A stretch of 49,659 nucleotides of DNA from Pilimelia columellifera (GTDB lineage Bacteria; Actinomycetota; Actinomycetes; Mycobacteriales; Micromonosporaceae), in the NCBI RefSeq assembly GCF_039532605.1, contig NZ_BAAARY010000020.1:1-49659 (forward strand), in the 5' to 3' direction. Below the pieces are notes generated by a model. It did no database searches. It was not told where the DNA came from and saw only the letters and a program-made list of their open reading frames with translations. Below are positions 1 to 6,965 of the stretch, one piece after another; within the stretch, counting starts at the first letter, position 1; every line of letters begins with the position of its first letter. A program made the translations under genes and the position numbers.

Positions 1-1
1 A

Positions 2-67
2 ACCATGCAGTACCGGCCCGGACTGATCAACGGATTCCTCAACGCCACCGGACTAGCGCCACCCTGA
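2..67 (+). CDS. C-terminal tail of an unrecognised upstream gene (partial)
   Basis: The frame is open from the window edge to a TGA at 65-67 and ends in a coherent, hydrophobic tail (MQYRPGLINGFLNATGLAPP). I do not recognise the family. It overlaps the end of the oppositely oriented tnpA remnant by a few bases, which suggests that the transposon remnant was joined here by recombination. The tail could also be a chance frame. Confidence 0.3.
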   Translation, partial: TMQYRPGLINGFLNATGLAPP

Positions 68-211
68 CCAAGCCGGACCCTGACCCAAGAACCTCAGTAG
101 GCGATCTTCCACCTGTCCGTCGATGACCCGGCGCCGGTACTTCGGGCACCAGACCACGTGGAAGGCGCACTGGAACACGATGTTGCTGTTCGAGCGCAGC
201 GTCACGGACAT
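53..211 (-). pseudogene. tnpA: IS200/IS605-family TnpA transposase, N-terminal remnant
   Basis: Read on the minus strand from ATG at 211, the first ~37 codons contain FHVVWCPKYRRRV, the signature opening of Y1 (HUH) transposases of IS200/IS605. Full-length TnpA proteins are about 130-150 residues. Here similarity stops after roughly residue 37, and an unrelated tail of about 15 codons runs to a stop at 53-55. The HUH motif and the catalytic Tyr helix are therefore absent, and the protein cannot transpose. No TnpB gene or recognisable hairpin end lies nearby. The fragment marks an old insertion or deletion point at the left edge of the window. Confidence 0.75.
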
Positions 212-366
212 GCGTTATTCAAATCACGATGACCAGCATCGGCCGCGAAGGCAACGACGTTCACCACCGTCGTGGGACTACCGTGAACGCCGCGAAGGTT
301 TCGGCCGTTCGGGACCCTGTCGCGGAACTCTCCGCCCTTGCCATCATGGGCCCACAGACGCTAAGT

Positions 367-384
367 ATTGTGAATATTCACAAT
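367..384. promoter_or_regulatory. Perfect 18-bp palindrome, candidate operator
   Basis: ATTGTGAATATTCACAAT equals its own reverse complement over all 18 bases. It is AT-rich in a very GC-rich context, lies 13 bp before the proposed GTG start of a helix-turn-helix gene, and overlaps possible -10 elements (TAAGTAT, TATTGT). The core TGTGA-N4-TCACA resembles CRP/FNR-type half-sites with shorter spacing. Autoregulation by the adjacent XRE-type protein is the simplest inference. Confidence 0.6.
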
Positions 385-397
385 TGTGGAGGACCTC

Positions 398-1336
398 GTG
401 GAACCTGGCCTGGCAGCGGCGCTTCGCACGGGCCCCTTCCACGTCGCCCTTCGCGAGGCGATCAAGGCGCGTGGGCTGCCGTTGCAGCGGCTCCAGCACC
501 GGCTCAACGAGTCCGGCGTGCATGTTGGACTGGGCACGTTGAGCTACTGGCAGTCGGGCCAGCGTCGCCCGGAACGCAGCGAGTCGCTCCGGGCGGTCAC
601 CGCGCTTGAGCAGATCCTCGGTCTGCCGCCGCAGTCGTTGCTGGTGCTGCTGGGACCGCGCCGCCCGCGGGGGCAGGGCGCGGGCCTTCCGCGCGGAGCG
701 AAGCGGTACGCCGACATCTTCCAGACCCCGGACGCGTTGGTGAGCCTGCTCTCCTCGCTCGGCGCGCACGACGGCCGGCTGCATCTGCTCAGCTCTCACG
801 ACGTGGTGACGGTGGCGGACGACGGCGGAGTCGGATCCGTGGAGTCGACCCATGTGGTCGAGGCCCATCAGCCCACCGACAGGTATGTGGCGATCTACTG
901 GGGCGACCCGGGCTGCGACACGGAGCTGATGAGCATCAGCGCCATGGACGGCTGCCGGGTGGGCCGGTTGCGCCGGGACCAGGAGTCGGGGTTGATCATC
1001 GCCGAGTTGGTCTTCGACTTCCTGCTGCAGGTCGGCCAGAGCCACATCATCCGGTACTGCGTCAACGACGCCCGACCGGCGCCCGCCAAGGAGTACTTCC
1101 GGTCTGTGCGGTTTCCGGCGCAGCACATGGTGGTGCAGATCAGGTTCCCGGCGACGCGGCTGCCGGTGTTGGTCTGGCGGTTCGAGCGACCGCAGGAGGG
1201 TGGCCCGGACCGGTTTCGCGAGGAGATGCCGATCGGTCCGCACCGGAGCGTGCACATCGCCGCGTCGCGGGTCGAGCCGGGCCTCGTCGGGGTGGCCTGG
1301 GACTGGGGTGACCAGTCAGGGCGGGCGCACGAGTGA
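398..1336 (+). CDS. XRE-type helix-turn-helix transcriptional regulator
   Basis: The protein has 312 residues. Residues ~15-80 look like an XRE/Cro-type helix-turn-helix (motifs LQRLQHRL, GTLSYWQSGQRRPERSES, ILGLPPQSL). The remaining ~220 residues form an unrecognised, probably ligand-sensing domain with no transmembrane segment. GTG at 398 is preferred because GGAGG sits five bases upstream. An in-frame GTG at 386 would overlap that ribosome site. A perfect palindrome at 367-384 lies just upstream and suggests self-control. The next gene, ahpC, starts 96 bp downstream in the same direction behind its own inverted repeat, so control of peroxide defence is possible but unproven. Confidence 0.8.
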   Translation: MEPGLAAALRTGPFHVALREAIKARGLPLQRLQHRLNESGVHVGLGTLSYWQSGQRRPERSESLRAVTALEQILGLPPQSLLVLLGPRRPRGQGAGLPRGAKRYADIFQTPDALVSLLSSLGAHDGRLHLLSSHDVVTVADDGGVGSVESTHVVEAHQPTDRYVAIYWGDPGCDTELMSISAMDGCRVGRLRRDQESGLIIAELVFDFLLQVGQSHIIRYCVNDARPAPAKEYFRSVRFPAQHMVVQIRFPATRLPVLVWRFERPQEGGPDRFREEMPIGPHRSVHIAASRVEPGLVGVAWDWGDQSGRAHE

Positions 1337-1391
1337 TCGCTGTCACAGCCACGGCGTGGCCTGCCGGCGCCCCGGAGACGGCAGGCAATAA

Positions 1392-1408
1392 TCTGGAACG
1401 AATCCAGA
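1392..1408. promoter_or_regulatory. Inverted repeat upstream of ahpC, candidate operator
   Basis: TCTGGA-N5-TCCAGA (6-bp arms) lies about 25 bp before the ahpC start, inside an AT-richer patch. Its position fits an operator for a redox or metal regulator such as a Fur/PerR or OxyR homologue. The sequence is not close enough to a consensus that I know to name the protein. Confidence 0.45.
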
Positions 1409-1432
1409 ATACAACCCGCCGAGGAGGCCCCC

Positions 1433-1984
1433 GTGCTCACTGTTGGTGACCACTTCCCCGAGTACGAACTGACCGCCTGCGTCGCGCTCGACGCGGACAA
1501 GGCGTTCGAGACGCTGACGCACAAGTCCCACCAGGGTCAGTGGCGGGTCGTGTTCTTCTGGCCCAAGGACTTCACGTTCATCTGCCCCACCGAGATCGCC
1601 GAGTTCGGCCGGCTCAACGGCGAGTTCGCCGACCGCGACGCCCAGGTCCTCGGCGTCTCCGTCGACAACGAGTTCGTCCACCACGCCTGGCGTAAGGCCC
1701 ACCCCGACCTGCGCGACCTGCCGTTCCCGATGCTCAGCGACATCAAGCGGGAGCTGTCGGAGACCTGCGGCGTCCTCGGCGAGGACGGCGTCTCACAGCG
1801 GGCCACGTTCATCGTGGACCCCAACAACGAGATCCAGTTCGCCATGGTCACCGCCGGGTCGGTGGGCCGCAACGTCGCCGAGGTGCTGCGGGTCCTCGAC
1901 GCCCTCCAGACCGACGAGCTGTGCCCGTGCAACTGGAACAAGGGCGGCGAGACGCTCGACTCAGCCAAGTTGCTGGCCGGCTGA
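1433..1984 (+). CDS. ahpC: Alkyl hydroperoxide reductase AhpC (peroxiredoxin)
   Basis: This cytoplasmic 2-Cys peroxiredoxin reduces hydrogen peroxide, organic hydroperoxides and peroxynitrite. The 183 residues match typical AhpC length. The peroxidatic Cys51 lies in FTFICPTE. A C-terminal CPC pair (Cys164 and Cys166, in ELCPCNWNKGG) supplies the resolving cysteines, as in actinobacterial AhpC. The GTG start has GAGGAGG five bases upstream. Its stop is one base from the ahpD start, so the two are one transcription unit. In mycobacteria AhpD reduces AhpC using lipoylated protein, and the same pairing is inferred here. Confidence 0.95.
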   Translation: MLTVGDHFPEYELTACVALDADKAFETLTHKSHQGQWRVVFFWPKDFTFICPTEIAEFGRLNGEFADRDAQVLGVSVDNEFVHHAWRKAHPDLRDLPFPMLSDIKRELSETCGVLGEDGVSQRATFIVDPNNEIQFAMVTAGSVGRNVAEVLRVLDALQTDELCPCNWNKGGETLDSAKLLAG

Positions 1985-1985
1985 G

Positions 1986-2534
1986 ATGGCCCTGGACGCT
2001 CTCAAGGCGGCGCTGCCGGCGTACGCCAGGGACATCAGGCTCAATCTCGGCTCGGTGCTGGACGCCACCACGCTGACCCCCGTCCAGGCGTGGGGGGCGG
2101 CGGTGGCGTGCGCGTTCGCGTCCCGCAACGCCGAGGTGCTGCGGCGCCTCTGCGCCGAGGCCGCGACCAAGGTCCCGGCCGAGGTCATCGAGGCCGCGAA
2201 GGCGGCCGGCACGATGATGGCGATGAACAACATCTACTACCGGGCCAAGCACCTCATCGGCGACGACGAGTACCTGGCGCTGCCGGCCCGGCTGCGGATG
2301 CAGGCCATCGCGACGGCGCCGCGCGAGTCCGGAGTCGACAAGGCCGACTTCGAGCTGTGGTGCGTGGCGGTCTCGGCGGTCACCGGCTGCGGCGCCTGTC
2401 TGGAGTCGCACGACAAGACGGTCCGGGCCGCGGGTTTCTCCCGCGACCAGGTGCACGAGTCGCTGCGCATCGCCGCGGTCGTACACGCCGCGGCGGTGAC
2501 ACTGGACGCCGAGGCGGCGCTCAGTCCCGGCTGA
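1986..2534 (+). CDS. ahpD: Alkyl hydroperoxide reductase AhpD
   Basis: This disulfide reductase partner of AhpC has 182 residues, the family's usual length. The AhpD motif E-x11-C-x2-C-x3-H is intact: Glu123, Cys135, Cys138 and His142 in TGCGACLESH. In Mycobacterium tuberculosis AhpD links AhpC to lipoylated dihydrolipoamide succinyltransferase. The same role is inferred. It starts with ATG one base after the ahpC stop, which indicates translational coupling. A 15-bp hairpin directly follows the stop codon and closes the operon. Confidence 0.93.
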   Translation: MALDALKAALPAYARDIRLNLGSVLDATTLTPVQAWGAAVACAFASRNAEVLRRLCAEAATKVPAEVIEAAKAAGTMMAMNNIYYRAKHLIGDDEYLALPARLRMQAIATAPRESGVDKADFELWCVAVSAVTGCGACLESHDKTVRAAGFSRDQVHESLRIAAVVHAAAVTLDAEAALSPG

Positions 2535-2576
2535 CACCCGTCCGCAGGGGGTCGAGGCCGTCCCTGCGGACGGGTG
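2535..2576 (+). terminator. Hairpin terminator after ahpCD
   Basis: The arms CACCCGTCCGCAGGG (2535-2549) and CCCTGCGGACGGGTG (2562-2576) pair perfectly over 15 bp around a 12-nt loop. The hairpin starts at the base after the ahpD stop. It has no T-run, which is common for actinobacterial terminators. Confidence 0.85.
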
Positions 2577-2678
2577 AAACCGCTGATCACCGGCGATTTG
2601 ATCACCAATGTCATGGTTTGACGCCGTTATCATCCCCCGGACGCCGGCTGCCTAGCGCCGGCGGGTCGGGGGTGCGGC

Positions 2679-4166
2679 GTGTGGCAGTCGATCGTGACAG
2701 GCGTGAGTGTCGTCGCTGCCGCGACGCTGCCGGCGACCTCGGCCCCGGGCGCCGAGCCGCCACGCCCCGTCGCCGCCCCAACCCGTACGGCCGCGCCCAC
2801 CGCGGACGCGCCGGCAGCCGGCGCGGGCCAGCAGCTCATCACCAGCTACCGCCGCAACGGGTACCGGCCCCGGGCCGTCGCGTTCGCGGCGCTGCCGTAC
2901 CACGACGAGGGCGTGAGCCCCCGACGGCCGTTCGGGCTGGTCGACAGCGCCGGCGTCCGCGTATACCGGGCCCGGGACGGCCGGATCTTCCAACACCCGG
3001 TGGCGCAGGCCCAGTACGGGCTGAAGCTGCTCTACACATATCAGGTCACCAACGACCCCTGGTTCCTCGACCGGGCGAAGCGGCAGGCGCGGCGGCTGGT
3101 CGCCATCCACCGCAGCTCGCGCGGGGCGTGGTGGCTGCCGTACCGGTATGTGTTCCCGCTCGCGGGCAACCGCGCCGACCTCATGCGGCCGCCGTGGTAC
3201 TCGGCGATGGCCCAGGGCCAGGCGTTGTCGTTGTTCATCCGGCTGGCCGCCGTCACCGGGGACGCGTCGTGGCGGGCCGCCGCCGATGTCACCTTCCTGT
3301 CATTGACCAGGCCGCCGGCGCCGACGACCGCGTGGGTGACCTGGCAGGACGCGAACCGCTACCTGTGGCTGGAGGAGTTCCCCCGGTACCCGGTGGCACA
3401 GCGCGAACGCGTCCTCAACGGACACCTGTTCGCCCTCTACGGCCTCTACGACTACTGGCGCCTCACCGCCAACGCCGTCGCGGCGGCGCTGTTCGACGGC
3501 GCCGCGACCACCGCCGCCGTCTACGTTCCCCGCTGGTTCCGGGTCCCGGGTGGAGTGTCGGCGTACTCGCTGCGAACCCGCACCCGCAGCGAGCGCTACC
3601 ACCACATTCACGTCAACCAGCTGAGACACCTGCACGCGTTGACCGGGGTGCGGACCTTCGCCGGCCTCGGGGAGGCGCTACACAGCGACTTCCCGCGCCC
3701 TGACGTGCGGCGCGCGGTAACGTTCCGGGCCGGCCGGCAGGTGCCGTTCACCCGGTACGGCGAGACGATGCGACCGACGCGGCCGGTGCGGTTCACCCGC
3801 GCCTCGGCCGCCATGGCGGACCAGCGACGCAGGGTCGGCAGCGTCGTCTACTACCGGATGGCGACAGGCGCGTTCCGGGGTCGCTGGGTGCGGGAGCTGA
3901 CCGGGCACAGCATCATGGTCGGGGTGGTGGGCCGGTTCGACCACCTGGGTTCCCGTCAGGCGCGGCTACGGCCGGGCGTCCACGTCGGCTACCGGTTCGA
4001 TGGCGCCCACCGGCGGGCCGGCTCGCGCAGCACCCGGCCGGGCGCCACGGTGACGTACCCGGTGTCGGCGCTGGGTTGGTGGCGGGGGCTGCGCTGCGTG
4101 CTGGTGTCGTCCGGTCCGCTGGCTGGGCACTGGGTTCCGCTGTCGGCCCGGGCGACGTTGGCGTGA
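2679..4166 (+). CDS. Secreted D-glucuronyl C5-epimerase-family protein, copy 1
   Basis: The 495-residue protein has a short hydrophobic N-terminus typical of a signal peptide or anchor, an Ala/Pro/Thr-rich linker to about residue 50, and then a C5-epimerase-type domain. Motifs shared with heparosan-glucuronate epimerases (GLCE) include YSAMAQGQALSLFIR, LWLEEFPRYP, VLNGHLFALYGLYDYW and RYHHIHVNQL. Known members flip glucuronic to iduronic acid in a polysaccharide. The bacterial substrate is unknown. The C-terminal ~110 residues (ELTGHS..., VSALGWWRGLR) form a region also present in copy 2. It overlaps copy 2 by 4 nt. The family call is fairly firm. The reaction is inference. Confidence 0.75.
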   Translation: MWQSIVTGVSVVAAATLPATSAPGAEPPRPVAAPTRTAAPTADAPAAGAGQQLITSYRRNGYRPRAVAFAALPYHDEGVSPRRPFGLVDSAGVRVYRARDGRIFQHPVAQAQYGLKLLYTYQVTNDPWFLDRAKRQARRLVAIHRSSRGAWWLPYRYVFPLAGNRADLMRPPWYSAMAQGQALSLFIRLAAVTGDASWRAAADVTFLSLTRPPAPTTAWVTWQDANRYLWLEEFPRYPVAQRERVLNGHLFALYGLYDYWRLTANAVAAALFDGAATTAAVYVPRWFRVPGGVSAYSLRTRTRSERYHHIHVNQLRHLHALTGVRTFAGLGEALHSDFPRPDVRRAVTFRAGRQVPFTRYGETMRPTRPVRFTRASAAMADQRRRVGSVVYYRMATGAFRGRWVRELTGHSIMVGVVGRFDHLGSRQARLRPGVHVGYRFDGAHRRAGSRSTRPGATVTYPVSALGWWRGLRCVLVSSGPLAGHWVPLSARATLA

Positions 4167-5650
4167 GAGCCAGCACGACGGGCCGCGTCGGCTGGTTGGT
4201 GGGCGCCGCCGCCACGGCGCTCGTGGTTGGGGCGGCGGGTCAGGTGAGCTGGGTGCGGCTGCCGGCGGTCACGGCGACGCCGGCGCCGCAGACCGGCCCG
4301 CAGCCCACCGGGGCGGGTTCGGCGTCGCCCGGCCCCCGGCAGCTGTTGCTGTTCCGGCGCGCCGGTCACCTGCCGGTGGCGGCGCCGGCGGCGGCGCTGC
4401 CGTACCCGCAGACGGTCCCCAGCCGCCGGGACGTCGGCCTGGTCGACGAGGCCGGGGTGCGGGTGTTCCGGGGCGCCGACGGCCGGACCTATGACCACCC
4501 GGTCTTCCAGGGCCAGTACGGCATCCAGCTGCTACAGACCTACCTGACGACCGGGGACCGGTGGTTCCTGGACCGGGCGCTGCTCCAGGCCAGGCGGGTC
4601 CGGGACACCGGCGTGCCGGACCGGGGGACCCGGTGGCTGCCGTACCGCTTCGGGTTCGACCTGTACGGCGTCCCCGGGGACGCGCTGGCGCCGCCGTGGC
4701 ACTCGGGCATGGCGCAGGGCCGGGCGCTGTCGTTGTTCGCCCGGTTGGCGCTGGTCACCGGCGATCCCACCTGGCGGCGGTCTGCTGACGACATCTTCGG
4801 CTCGTTGACGCTGGGCCCGACCGACGATGGGCCGTGGGCGACCTGGGTGGACGGGTCCGGGCACCTGTGGCTGGAGGAGTACCCGCGCACGCCGCCCGAG
4901 CGTAGCGAGCAGGTGCTCAACGGCCACATCGCCGCCGCGTTCGGCCTGTACGACTACTGGAGGCTGACCGGCGATCGGGACGCCGCGGCGCTGTTCGACG
5001 GCGCGGCCACCACTGTCGAGCACTGGCTGCCCCGTGGATTCCGGGCTCCCGGGTCGGCGTCGCGGTACTCGCTGCGCGGCCGGCGACCGCACGAGGGCTA
5101 CCACGCGATCCACGTCCAGCAGTTGCTGCGCCTACATGCGCTGACCGGTCAGCCGACGTTCGCCCGCTGGGCGGACCTGCTCGCGCAGGACTTCCCCACC
5201 CCGCAGGTGACGGCGCCGGTGCGGTTCGCTCCCGGCCGCCACCAGCTCTACCACTTGACCGCCGACGGCGTCCAGCCGGCCGGCAGAACCCACATCTTCG
5301 ACGCGACGACGGCCACCGCGGACCGTCGTCGGCGCAGCGGCGACGGCGTCTACTACCGGATCGCCAAGGGCCCGCTGACGGGCCGGTGGGCCCGGGAGAT
5401 CACGGGACGGTCCACGATGACGACCGTGGTGGCGATCACCACGTACAGCCTGCCGCGCCGGCTGACCGGGGCCGGCCCGTCGGCGGCCTACTGGATCGCC
5501 GACGGGCGGGCCGACCTGGTGGGCGACCCGGGCCGGCTGGCGCTCGTCCGCGCCACGGGCTGGTGGGACGGACGGCGCTTCGGGCAGCTGGCCGCCGGTT
5601 CGCTCGCCGGCGCGTGGGTCCGGCTCTCCGGCCCGGACGCGCTGGCCTGA
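4163..5650 (+). CDS. Secreted D-glucuronyl C5-epimerase-family protein, copy 2
   Basis: The 495-residue paralogue has the same architecture as copy 1. The N-terminus is anchor-like, a linker follows, and the epimerase-like domain carries HSGMAQGRALSLFARL, LWLEEYPRTPP, VLNGHIAAAFGLYDYW and GYHAIHVQQLLRLHALTG. GTG at 4163 is chosen over an open frame extending to 4076, because it makes a GTGA overlap with the previous stop and is followed directly by the hydrophobic segment. The two proteins have equal length and align along their whole length, so they arose by tandem duplication and may act as a pair on one cell-surface glycan. The next gene, a glycosyltransferase, converges on it with a 26-bp gap. 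Confidence 0.75.
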   Translation: MRASTTGRVGWLVGAAATALVVGAAGQVSWVRLPAVTATPAPQTGPQPTGAGSASPGPRQLLLFRRAGHLPVAAPAAALPYPQTVPSRRDVGLVDEAGVRVFRGADGRTYDHPVFQGQYGIQLLQTYLTTGDRWFLDRALLQARRVRDTGVPDRGTRWLPYRFGFDLYGVPGDALAPPWHSGMAQGRALSLFARLALVTGDPTWRRSADDIFGSLTLGPTDDGPWATWVDGSGHLWLEEYPRTPPERSEQVLNGHIAAAFGLYDYWRLTGDRDAAALFDGAATTVEHWLPRGFRAPGSASRYSLRGRRPHEGYHAIHVQQLLRLHALTGQPTFARWADLLAQDFPTPQVTAPVRFAPGRHQLYHLTADGVQPAGRTHIFDATTATADRRRRSGDGVYYRIAKGPLTGRWAREITGRSTMTTVVAITTYSLPRRLTGAGPSAAYWIADGRADLVGDPGRLALVRATGWWDGRRFGQLAAGSLAGAWVRLSGPDALA

Positions 5651-5676
5651 GCCGACCGCTAACGGTCGGCGTCAGC

Positions 5677-6774
5677 TCAGCCCATGGCGGCCGGGGCTGC
5701 GGGCGTCTCGCTGGCGATGACGGGCACGCGGTGGTTGGCCCACCGGTACACCTGCTCGTACCCACGGGCCATGAGGTCCGGCGAGAAGCGTTCCCGGACG
5801 TGCGTCACGCAGTCCGCCGGGTCCAGGTCGCCGACCCGGCGCAGCGCGCCCGGCAGGTCCTCGGGACGGTCGCAGATGAAGCCGGTGACCCCGTGGGTGA
5901 GGACCTCCGGGACTGCGCCCCGGTTGAGGGCGACCACCGGGGTGCCCTGGGCCATTGCCTCGATGAGCACCATCCCGAACGGCTCCTCCCAGCGGATCGG
6001 CATGATGAGAGCCCGGGCCCGCCCGATCAGCTCCTGGGTGACCTGCCGTTCGGCGTTGACAACCAGCTCGACGTCGTCGTCGAGCAACGGCCGGACGACC
6101 TCGTCGAGGTGCCGCTTCTCGCCGTCCTCCAGGCATTTGCCCGCGAGCACCAGCGGCACGCCCGCCTCGCGGCAGGCGGTGATCGCCAGCTCGGGCGCCT
6201 TGTCGGGGCAGAACCGGGCCAGCCACAGCACCGGCCCGTCGCCGGGGGTGAGTCGGGCTGAGCCCTGGGCCGGGATTCCGTGGTGGACCACCGCCGACCA
6301 GGGCAGGTACGGCGCGAGCCGGCGCTGCGCGTACGAGATGGCCACCAGCCCGACCCGGCGGTCCAGCCGGGACAGGTAGGAGCCCAGCTGTCCACGCGGG
6401 TTGTTGTGCACGGTGACGACGGTCGGGACGCTGCGCTGCGGCGCGGTGACCGGGCCGACGTTGGTGTGGTCGTGGACGATGTCGAAGCGTCCACGGTCGA
6501 TCATCTCGTTGACACGCACCACATGGTCCAGTTCCGGCAGCGCCCAGTTCATCGCGTCGTACTGGATCGGCCCGGTGCTCACAAAGGTGGCCCGGGTGCT
6601 GGAGCGTTCGCCGGCCCCGAAGAGGGTGACGTGGTGGCCGCGCTCGACGAGCGCGTCGGTGAGGGAGGCGACGACTTGTTCGAGGCCCCCGTATCCGGTC
6701 GGCGGAACCTCACACCAGGGTGGGGCGACCATCGCGATTCTCAGCGGGCGTTCGTTTGCGGATTCGATCTCCAT
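5677..6774 (-). CDS. GT4-family glycosyltransferase
   Basis: The 365-residue protein has a GT-B fold. The N-terminal motif MVAPPWCEVPPTGYGGLEQV is typical of GT4 donors and acceptors, and the nucleotide-sugar site EPFGMVLIEAMAQGTPVVA supplies the E-x7-E pair. No transmembrane segment is seen, so it should be cytoplasmic or peripheral. ATG at 6774 has AGGAGG about eleven bases upstream. An open frame to 6921 is probably untranslated. It is divergent from the debranching-enzyme gene across a ~190-bp region and convergent with the epimerase pair, which fits a shared carbohydrate theme. Donor and product cannot be told from the sequence. Confidence 0.88.
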   Translation of the reverse strand: MEIESANERPLRIAMVAPPWCEVPPTGYGGLEQVVASLTDALVERGHHVTLFGAGERSSTRATFVSTGPIQYDAMNWALPELDHVVRVNEMIDRGRFDIVHDHTNVGPVTAPQRSVPTVVTVHNNPRGQLGSYLSRLDRRVGLVAISYAQRRLAPYLPWSAVVHHGIPAQGSARLTPGDGPVLWLARFCPDKAPELAITACREAGVPLVLAGKCLEDGEKRHLDEVVRPLLDDDVELVVNAERQVTQELIGRARALIMPIRWEEPFGMVLIEAMAQGTPVVALNRGAVPEVLTHGVTGFICDRPEDLPGALRRVGDLDPADCVTHVRERFSPDLMARGYEQVYRWANHRVPVIASETPAAPAAMG

Positions 6775-6965
6775 CGTTTGACGCACCTCCTGCGCCGCGA
6801 CCATCCCCCGAGGCGCGGCGATACCACCAAAATATGATGGATTCGAGGCTCGGCTGTATCGCTTCCCCGAATTGGGCACTTGGCCCGGAACCCTTGGCAC
6901 GGCAAGGTATGAAGTAACCACAGATGGCGCGTACCGCCGGAAACACCCCGCCGGAGGAGGATCCC
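6775..6965. promoter_or_regulatory. Divergent promoter region (glycosyltransferase / debranching enzyme)
   Basis: This 191-bp region separates two divergent starts. It holds an AT-rich patch around 6826-6845 (ATATGATGGATTC) and strong ribosome sites at both ends (CCTCC at 6786-6790 for the minus gene, GGAGGAGG at 6953-6960 for the plus gene). GGAACC followed about 14 bases later by GTATGA (~6887-6912) vaguely resembles an ECF-type promoter. I cannot fix the start sites. Confidence 0.45.

Noticed and set aside
2090..3703. A 537-codon plus-strand open frame
   Set aside because: It is a GC-driven shadow of ahpD and the first epimerase-like gene, with low-complexity Arg/Gly/Pro content.
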